Of a stretch of 64,000 bases of DNA, positions 58,085 through 64,000 are shown in pieces. Each line of letters opens with the position of its first letter. Positions within the stretch are counted from its first letter, which is position 1. The notes under the pieces were generated by a model. That model had not been told where the DNA came from. It made no database searches and was given only the letters and a program-made list of their open reading frames with translations. Both the position numbers and the translations under genes were made by a program. This stretch comes from Nocardioides sp. L-11A (GTDB lineage: Bacteria > Actinomycetota > Actinomycetes > Propionibacteriales > Nocardioidaceae): assembly GCA_029961745.1 (NCBI GenBank), contig CP124680.1, forward strand, positions 1,426,001-1,490,000, given 5' to 3'.

Positions 58085-60085
58085 ATGAACCGTCTCGGTG
58101 CCGCGACGTCGCCGTACCTCCTCCAGCACAAGGACAACCCCGTCGACTGGTGGGAGTGGGGACCGGAGGCATTCGCGGAGGCGAAGCGGCGCAACGTGCC
58201 CATCCTCCTCAGCGTCGGGTACGCCGCCTGCCACTGGTGTCATGTCATGGCCCACGAGTCCTTCGAGGACCAGGCGACGGCGGACTACCTCAACGAGCAC
58301 TACGTCAGCATCAAGGTCGACCGGGAGGAGCGGCCGGACGTCGACGCGGTCTACATGCAGGCCACGACCGCGATGACGGGGCAGGGCGGGTGGCCGATGA
58401 CGGTGGTGATGGACCACGAGGGGGCGCCGTTCTTCGCGGGGACCTACCTGCCGGACCAGCCGCGGCACGGGTCGCCCTCGTTCACGCAGGTGCTGCGGGC
58501 GCTGAGCGGGGCGTGGACCGACCGGGGCGACGACGTACGGAAGACCGCGGCCAACGTGGCCGAGCACCTGCGCCAGGAGGCGAGCCTGCCGTCGTACGCG
58601 CTGACGGGGGAGCGGATCGACTCGGCGGTGGCGACGCTGGCGCAGGAGTTCGACCCGATGGCGGGCGGGTTCGGGGGCGCGCCGAAGTTCCCGCCGACGA
58701 TGGTGCTGGAGTTCCTGCGGCGCTACCGGGGCGAGTCGGTGCAGCAGGCGCGGCACATGCTGGCGCGGACCGTTGCGGCGGTGGCCGGGAGCGGGATGTA
58801 CGACCAGGTGGGCGGCGGGTTCGCGCGGTACGCCGTCGACCGCGGCTGGGTGGTGCCGCACTTCGAGAAGATGCTCTACGACAACGCCCAGCTGCTCGGG
58901 CTCTACGCCCGCCTCGGCAGCGAGCTGGGGGACCGGATCGCCACCGAGACGGCCGACTTCCTGCTCCGGGAGCTGCTGACGGCGGAGGGCGGGTTCGCCT
59001 CGGCGCTCGACGCCGACAGCCCGGCCGAGCCGGGCGGGCACGCGGAGGAGGGGCTGTTCTACGCCTGGACGCCCGCTCAGCTCGCGACCGTGCTGGGACC
59101 GATCGACGGTGCCTGGGCCGCCGAGCTCTTCGGGGTCACCGAGGACGGGACCTTCGAGCACGGGATGTCGACGCTGCAGCTGCGCCATTATCCACAGGAC
59201 CCGGCGGACCGCGCCCGCCTGACCGAGGTACGCCGACGGCTGCTCGCCGCCCGGGAGCAGCGTCCGCGTCCGGCCCGTGACGACAAGGTGGTCGCGGCGT
59301 GGAACGGGCTCGCGATCAGCGGACTCGTCGATGCCGGGCGCCGCCTCGGCCGACCGGACTACCTGGAGGCGGCGACGCGGGCGGGGGAGCTGCTCGCCCG
59401 GCTGCACCTGCGGGACGGCCGGCTGCTCCGGGTCTCGCGCGACGGTGTGGCCGGCGCCCATGCGGGCGTGCTCGAGGACTACGGCTGCGTGGCCACCGGC
59501 TTCCTGGCCCTCGCCCAGGCCACCGCCGACCCGCGCTGGCTGGGGCTGGCGACCAGGCTCCTCGACACCGCGCTCGCCGGGTTCGCCGCCCCGGACGGCG
59601 GCTTCTACGACACCAGCGCCGACGCGGAGGTGCTCGTCACCCGGCCGCGCGACCCCGGCGACAACGCCTCGCCCAGCGGCCTCAGCAGTCTGGTCCACGC
59701 CCTCGTCGAGGCGCACGCGCTCACCGGGGAGGGTCGCTACCGCGACGCGGCCGAGACCGCTCTGGCGACCGTCAGCGTGCTCGCCGACAAGGCGCCCCGG
59801 TTCGCCGGCTGGTCGCTCGCGGCGGCGGTGACCATGCTCGACGGGCCGCTGGAGGTCGCCGTCGTCGGCCCGCCCGGCGCCCGGCGCGACGCGCTGGTCG
59901 CCCGCGCCCTCGCGCTCCCCGGCGCGGTGGTGATCGCCGCCGACCCCGCCGATCCCGCTGACCCCGCGACCGACGCCATCCCGCTGCTGGCCGGGCGGAC
60001 GCCGGTCGACGGGCTCCCGGCGGCGTACGTGTGCCGGGGCTTCGTCTGCGAGCGGCCGGTCACCGAGCCCGACGGCATCGGCTGA
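58085..60085 (+). CDS. DUF255/YyaL-type thioredoxin-fold protein
   Basis: The 666-residue protein starts with a thioredoxin-like domain carrying [18 protein letters not shown] (Cys49-His-Trp-Cys52) and [24 protein letters not shown] long alpha/alpha-barrel region related to N-acylglucosamine epimerases follows. This is the YyaL/SPATA20 family. Redox or sugar-linked roles have been suggested but none is proven. TGATG overlap with the following protease gene indicates co-expression. Confidence 0.92.
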   Translation: MNRLGAATSPYLLQHKDNPVDWWEWGPEAFAEAKRRNVPILLSVGYAACHWCHVMAHESFEDQATADYLNEHYVSIKVDREERPDVDAVYMQATTAMTGQGGWPMTVVMDHEGAPFFAGTYLPDQPRHGSPSFTQVLRALSGAWTDRGDDVRKTAANVAEHLRQEASLPSYALTGERIDSAVATLAQEFDPMAGGFGGAPKFPPTMVLEFLRRYRGESVQQARHMLARTVAAVAGSGMYDQVGGGFARYAVDRGWVVPHFEKMLYDNAQLLGLYARLGSELGDRIATETADFLLRELLTAEGGFASALDADSPAEPGGHAEEGLFYAWTPAQLATVLGPIDGAWAAELFGVTEDGTFEHGMSTLQLRHYPQDPADRARLTEVRRRLLAAREQRPRPARDDKVVAAWNGLAISGLVDAGRRLGRPDYLEAATRAGELLARLHLRDGRLLRVSRDGVAGAHAGVLEDYGCVATGFLALAQATADPRWLGLATRLLDTALAGFAAPDGGFYDTSADAEVLVTRPRDPGDNASPSGLSSLVHALVEAHALTGEGRYRDAAETALATVSVLADKAPRFAGWSLAAAVTMLDGPLEVAVVGPPGARRDALVARALALPGAVVIAADPADPADPATDAIPLLAGRTPVDGLPAAYVCRGFVCERPVTEPDGIG

Positions 60086-60831
60086 TGGAGCGCTGGCGGT
60101 CGGCACTCGTGCTGGTGCTGAGCGCTGTGCTCTTCGTCGGGGTGGTCGCGATCGGGCCCGGCAGTGAGATGGCCGCGCTGCGGCGGATCATCGGCCTCGG
60201 CAAGGACCCGCTCGGGCAGCCCGCCGACGTCGCGCCGGGCGGCGTGCACGCCTTCCTCGAGCACCAGCCGCGCCAGGCGGACGAGCCGGTCACCTGGGAT
60301 CCCTGCCGCGAGATCCGCTACGAGATCAACCCCGACCAGGCACCCGACGACGCCGAGGAGACGGTCGCCTTCGTCCAGGACGGGATCGCCGAGGTCGCGG
60401 CGATCACCGGCCTGCGCTTCGCCTACGAGGGCCGCACCGACCGGCGACCCGAGCACGGCGGCCGCGGCCTGCTCACCGCACGGCCGGCCCCGGTCCTCGT
60501 CGCCTGGGCCACCGACGACGAGGTCGAGGAGCTCAAGGGGGCCGTCGCCGGCGTGGGCGGCGCGACCGCCCGGTCGTACGACGACGCGTGGCTCTGGTTC
60601 GTGACCGGCGGTGTCACCCTGGACGCCGACGCCTTCGACCGGATCGCGGAGGAGCGCGACGGCGGCGAGCAGGCCCGGGCGATCCTGCTCCACGAGCTCG
60701 GGCACCTGGTCGGCCTGGACCACGTCGACTCCCCGGCCGAGCTGATGTACGCAGACAACGTGGGTCAGGCCGGGTTCGGGCAGGGCGATCTCAACGGCCT
60801 CGCGCAGCTGGGGAAGGGCCGCTGCCGATGA
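60085..60831 (+). CDS. Matrixin-like zinc protease
   Basis: The 248-residue protein has an N-terminal membrane helix or uncleaved signal (about 5-24) and the metzincin zinc site HELGHLVGLDH (203-213), followed by a Met-turn-like ELMY. The two cysteines in the outer part could pair. It should be an extracytoplasmic metalloprotease of the M10-like group with an unknown target. The region between the helix and the zinc site has no known domain. ATGA overlap joins it to the next gene. Confidence 0.82.
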   Translation: MERWRSALVLVLSAVLFVGVVAIGPGSEMAALRRIIGLGKDPLGQPADVAPGGVHAFLEHQPRQADEPVTWDPCREIRYEINPDQAPDDAEETVAFVQDGIAEVAAITGLRFAYEGRTDRRPEHGGRGLLTARPAPVLVAWATDDEVEELKGAVAGVGGATARSYDDAWLWFVTGGVTLDADAFDRIAEERDGGEQARAILLHELGHLVGLDHVDSPAELMYADNVGQAGFGQGDLNGLAQLGKGRCR

Positions 60832-61709
60832 GCCCCTGGACGCCGGTGCGGCCCGAGCCGGAGCGCTTCCACGACGAGGGATCGGCCGACCCACCGCGGA
60901 TCGTCCTGGAGCGCGTGGAGTCCGGCGACCTCCATCGTCGTACCGAGCGGTTCCGGATGCTGCACCGGATCGCCTACCGCGACCGCGAGTACGGCGACCT
61001 GCTGGTGCCCGCCGACCTCGGCTCCTTCGAGACGGACCTGACCTCGGTCCCGACGATCTTCACCTGGCTGGTGCCGCGCACCGGCCGTCATCTCCCGCCG
61101 GCGCTGCTGCACGACGGACTGGTCCACGCACCCGACGAGCTGCCCACCTACCTGTCGGTGGAGGGGCACGTCCTCGACCGGGTGGCCGCGGACCGGGTGT
61201 TCCGGGCGGCCATGCGCGACACCGACACGGGGCCGGTGCGCAGCTGGCTGGTCTGGTCGGCGGTGACCCTGTCGACGATCTGGCACGGCTCCGCCTCCTG
61301 GTCCCCGGCGCGGCACCTGCGCTACCGACTGGCCGCGCTGGCGACGGTCCTGGTCGTCGCGGTGCTCGGGGTGCTCGCCACGCTCGACCTGTTCGACGTC
61401 ATCGACGGCGTGCCGTGGATGGGGGAGCGGTCCTTCGCGAGGGAGCTCGCCGGCGGCCTGGCCGGCGCGGTCGTCGTGCCCCTCCTGCTGGGCCTGACCT
61501 GGGGGCGCTTCGCCATCGCGGGGGTGGTCACCGGCGTCGCCCTGGCCGTGCTGCTCCACGTCACCGTCGCGCTCGCGCTGATCACCCTCGCCTACCAGGC
61601 GGCGGAGTGGGTCGCGCGGCGTACCCCGGTCGCGGCCGTCGTGATCGCCGGCGTCGTGATCACCGCCGATCTGGTGCTGGTCGTTTTGTTCGTCAGCCCG
61701 TTCCGCTGA
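60828..61709 (+). CDS. DUF1353 protein with C-terminal membrane region
   Basis: The 293-residue protein has an N-terminal DUF1353 domain (residues about 25-140: YGDLLVPADLGSFETDLTSVP, HLPPALLHDGLVHAP with the conserved His and Asp) and about four C-terminal membrane helices. DUF1353 occurs in phage proteins too, where it may bind metal or act on the cell wall, but it has no proven role. It is coupled to the zinc protease gene. Confidence 0.78.
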   Translation: MSPWTPVRPEPERFHDEGSADPPRIVLERVESGDLHRRTERFRMLHRIAYRDREYGDLLVPADLGSFETDLTSVPTIFTWLVPRTGRHLPPALLHDGLVHAPDELPTYLSVEGHVLDRVAADRVFRAAMRDTDTGPVRSWLVWSAVTLSTIWHGSASWSPARHLRYRLAALATVLVVAVLGVLATLDLFDVIDGVPWMGERSFARELAGGLAGAVVVPLLLGLTWGRFAIAGVVTGVALAVLLHVTVALALITLAYQAAEWVARRTPVAAVVIAGVVITADLVLVVLFVSPFR

Positions 61710-61723
61710 AGGTGACCGACGAG

Positions 61724-61729
61724 TAGGTT
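61724..61729 (+). promoter_or_regulatory. Candidate leaderless -10 box TAGGTT
   Basis: TAGGTT is 7 bases before the aldehyde dehydrogenase GTG. No upstream gene uses this TAG as a stop codon. Confidence 0.45.
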
Positions 61730-61736
61730 CGGGTTC

Positions 61737-63218
61737 GTGACGACCACGGACGCTCCCGCCCAGACCTTCACCTCGCTCGACCCCGCCACCGGCGCGGTCG
61801 TCGGCACCCACCCGATCCACGACGCCGCCGCGGTGGAGGCGGCGGTCGCCACCGCCCGCAAGCAGGCCGAGTGGTGGCGTGCGCTCGGCTTCGACGGCCG
61901 CAAGCAGGCCCTGGTCCGCTGGCGCAAGGTGATCGCCCGGCGGATGGAGGAGCTCGCCGCCCTGATGGCCCGCGAGACCGGCAAGCCCGACGGCGACGCG
62001 CTGCTCGAGACCGCCCTCGCCATCGACCACCTCGCCTGGGCCGCGAGCCACGCCGAGAAGGTGCTCAAGCGGCGCAGCGTCTCCCCGGGGCTGCTCATGG
62101 TCAACCAGGCGGCGAGCGTCGAGTACCGCCCGCTCGGCGTCGTCGGCGTCATCGGCCCGTGGAACTACCCCGTCTTCACCCCGATGGGCTCGATCGCCTA
62201 CGCCCTCGCGGCCGGCAACGCGGTCGTCTTCAAGCCCTCGGAATACACCCCCGGCGTCGGCGAGTGGCTCGCCGCGACCTTCCAGGAGGCCGTCGGCCGG
62301 CCGGTGCTCCAGGTCGTCACCGGGTACGGCGACACCGGGGCTGCGCTCACCAAGGCCGGTGTCGACAAGGTGGCCTTCACCGGCTCCACCGCCACCGGCA
62401 AGCGGGTGATGGCTGCCTGCGCCGAGACGCTGACCCCGGTCGTCATCGAGGCCGGCGGCAAGGACGCCCTCATCGTTGCGGAGGACGCCGACGTCACCGA
62501 GGCGGCCGAGGCGGCTCTGTGGGGCGCCGCGGCCAACGCCGGGCAGACCTGCGCCGGGGTGGAGCGGGTCTACGTCCACGACCGCGTCTACGACAGGTTC
62601 CTCGACGAGCTGGTCGCGCAGGCCGAGCAGCTCGAGGCGCGTCCCGGTGGCCAGGTCGGCCCGATCACCATGCCCTCCCAGGTCGACATCATCAGGCGCC
62701 ACATCGACGACGCGCTGGCCCGCGGAGGCCGCGCCCTGGTCGGCGGCCCGGTGCCCGAGGGCGCCCGCTTCGTGCAGCCGACCGTGCTGGTCGACGTGCC
62801 GGAGGACTCGGCGGCGGTGCAGGAGGAGACCTTCGGCCCCACGGTCACGGTGTCGCGCGTGGCGAGCATGGACGAGGCCGTCGAGCGGGCCAACGGCACC
62901 CGCTACGCCCTCGGCTCGACGGTGTTCTCCAAGAGCCAGGGCATGGAGATCGCGCAGCGGCTGCGGGCCGGGATGACCGCGATCAACGGCGTCATCTCCT
63001 TCGCCGGCATCCCGACCCTGCCCTTCGGCGGCGTCGGCGACTCCGGCTTCGGCCGGATCCACGGTCCCGACGGCCTGCGCGAGTTCACCTACCCCCACGC
63101 GATCGCCCGGCAGCGGTTCAAGCCGGCGATCGCGCTCACCACCTTCCGCCGCACGGCCAAGGAGGAGAAGCAGCTCACGAAGGTCGTGCGCGGGCTGTAC
63201 GGCCGCGGGAAGAGCTAG
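61737..63218 (+). CDS. NAD(P)-dependent aldehyde dehydrogenase
   Basis: The 493-residue protein has the ALDH active site: Asn143 in GPWNYP, Glu238 in IEAGGKDAL and nucleophile Cys272 in NAGQTCAG. The N-terminal cofactor site is GSTATGKRV, and the C-terminal loop is LPFGGVGDSGFGR. It oxidises an aldehyde to the acid; the succinate-semialdehyde, betaine-aldehyde and aromatic-aldehyde groups cannot be separated from sequence alone. No operon partner follows on this strand. Confidence 0.92.
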   Translation: MTTTDAPAQTFTSLDPATGAVVGTHPIHDAAAVEAAVATARKQAEWWRALGFDGRKQALVRWRKVIARRMEELAALMARETGKPDGDALLETALAIDHLAWAASHAEKVLKRRSVSPGLLMVNQAASVEYRPLGVVGVIGPWNYPVFTPMGSIAYALAAGNAVVFKPSEYTPGVGEWLAATFQEAVGRPVLQVVTGYGDTGAALTKAGVDKVAFTGSTATGKRVMAACAETLTPVVIEAGGKDALIVAEDADVTEAAEAALWGAAANAGQTCAGVERVYVHDRVYDRFLDELVAQAEQLEARPGGQVGPITMPSQVDIIRRHIDDALARGGRALVGGPVPEGARFVQPTVLVDVPEDSAAVQEETFGPTVTVSRVASMDEAVERANGTRYALGSTVFSKSQGMEIAQRLRAGMTAINGVISFAGIPTLPFGGVGDSGFGRIHGPDGLREFTYPHAIARQRFKPAIALTTFRRTAKEEKQLTKVVRGLYGRGKS

Positions 63219-63238
63219 CCCCGGGGCACCGTCTTCCT

Positions 63239-63299
63239 GTCGTACCGGACAAAACGGTCGTCAAATCGGTGATTTCACAGCCGTCCTGTCCGGTACGAC
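63239..63299. terminator. Long hairpin between convergent genes
   Basis: Perfect 13-base arms (GTCGTACCGGACA and its complement) enclose a further stem with few mismatches (CAAATCGGTGATTTCA core, 3-base loop), giving a nearly continuous 29-base stem. It starts 21 bases after the aldehyde dehydrogenase stop, and its right arm is the last coding part of the EamA gene, so it may end transcription in both directions. Confidence 0.65.
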
Positions 63300-64000
63300 G
63301 GGCGCCCGCCGGCGGGAGGAGCTGGCGCCCGCCGCGCAGGCCACGACGGCCGACCCGCCCATCACGGTCAGCCAGGTCACCTGCTCGCCCAGCAGCAGAC
63401 CGGCCCAGGCGATGCTCAGCACCGGTTGGGCGAGCTGCACCTGGCTGACCTGCGCCATCGGACCGATGGCGAGGCCGCGGTACCACGCGAAGAAGCCGAG
63501 GAACATGCTCACGCAGGCGAGATAGGCGAAGCACAGCCACTGTGTCGCCGTCGCCGACGGCTGCTCGCGGACGACGCTCACGGCGGTGAGCACGGCCATC
63601 GCGGGCGCGGCGAGGACCAGGGCCCACGAGATCGCCTGCCACGAGCCGAGCTCGCGCGAGATCGCGCCGCCCTCGGCGTACCCGATCGCGCAGGCGAGCA
63701 CCCCGAGCACGAGGAGCAGGTCGGCGCGCTGCAGGTGCCCGGTGCCGCCGCCCTGCAGCATCGCGAAGCCGACCGCCGCGACCGCCCCGAGCGCGGCGAA
63801 GACCCAGAACGCGCGGACCGGCCGCTCCCCGGTGCGCAGCACGATGATCACGGCGGTGGTGGCGGGCAGCATCGCGATCACCACGGCGCCGTGGCTGGCT
63901 GGGACCTCGGTCAGGGCGTACGACGTCAGTAGCGGGAACCCGGCGACCACGCCGCCGGCGACCACCGCGAGCCGGAGCCACTGCCGGCCGCGGGGGAGGG
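63261..64000 (-). CDS. EamA/DMT family exporter, 5' end outside the window
   Basis: The visible 246 residues (frame open to the window edge) hold about eight membrane helices in EamA-type arrangement: GGVVAGFPLLTSYALTEVPASHGAVVIAMLPATTAVI in the first half, and AYLACVSMFLGFFAWYRGLAIGPMAQVSQVQLAQPVLSI in the second. The last resembles the conserved EamA block. Members export amino acids, sugars or other metabolites. The C-terminal 10 residues are encoded within the long hairpin. Confidence 0.85.
   Translation of the reverse strand, partial: LPRGRQWLRLAVVAGGVVAGFPLLTSYALTEVPASHGAVVIAMLPATTAVIIVLRTGERPVRAFWVFAALGAVAAVGFAMLQGGGTGHLQRADLLLVLGVLACAIGYAEGGAISRELGSWQAISWALVLAAPAMAVLTAVSVVREQPSATATQWLCFAYLACVSMFLGFFAWYRGLAIGPMAQVSQVQLAQPVLSIAWAGLLLGEQVTWLTVMGGSAVVACAAGASSSRRRAPVVPDRTAVKSPI

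Overview
The window is GC-rich DNA with very strong G/C preference at third codon positions, many GTG starts and many 1-4 base gene overlaps. It is a high-GC actinobacterium. Lineage markers are a mycothiol S-conjugate amidase beside greA and a DUF4307 gene, a DUF222/13E12-type HNH protein, a DUF1023 hydrolase with an N-terminal coiled segment, and an AccD3-like carboxyltransferase. Together these suggest Nocardioidaceae (Nocardioides or a relative), an inference from gene content and not a database result. I saw no rRNA, tRNA, CRISPR array or intact insertion sequence.

Left part (1-6.4 kb): a VWA protein cut by the window edge, a coupled trio (small helical protein, DUF1023 hydrolase, lipoprotein), a TSUP exporter, a PPOX-like protein and an ABC1/UbiB kinase-like protein. 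From 6.7 to 14.3 kb lies a single giant surface-protein gene of about 2533 codons. It encodes a signal peptide, a head domain, 17 tandem beta-sandwich units, two DUF11 units and an LPDTG sorting signal. A possible integration scar follows at the 3' end of msrA (14.35-14.91 kb), then a DUF5995 protein and a CopG/Doc-type toxin-antitoxin pair.

Central part (17-29 kb) is mostly housekeeping: metB, an AI-2E-type transporter, greA, DUF4307, mca, a divergent TetR/MpaB pair, an ECF sigma factor with a putative anti-sigma partner, a DUF222-HNH protein, a lipoprotein, an MmcQ/YjbR protein and a divergent thioesterase/crotonase pair. At 29.5-31.5 kb is a two-gene operon encoding a Thoeris ThsA-like SIR2-SLOG protein and a phosphoribosyltransferase-fold protein. 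I consider this the best candidate for an undescribed, probably anti-phage, system.

Right part (31.5-64 kb) is metabolic. A GntR regulator faces a CaiB-type CoA-transferase and an AccD/AccA fusion. A MocR regulator with an ilvA-like gene faces a nine-gene operon: a Tat-lipoprotein ABC importer, then an M20 peptidase, a luciferase-like oxidoreductase, an NTF2-like protein, DUF1028 and an amidase. After an acyl-ACP desaturase comes an eight-gene transport and catabolic operon, preceded by its own FadR-type regulator. A perfect 21-base palindrome overlaps its promoter. The operon has a peptide-type ABC importer, a MaoC hydratase, a CoA-transferase, a CitE-like lyase and an isochorismatase-type amidohydrolase, resembling the CoA-transferase/hydratase/lyase logic of itaconate or mesaconate breakdown. 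YaeQ, a DUF255 thioredoxin-fold protein, a small metalloprotease, DUF1353, an aldehyde dehydrogenase and a truncated EamA exporter close the window.
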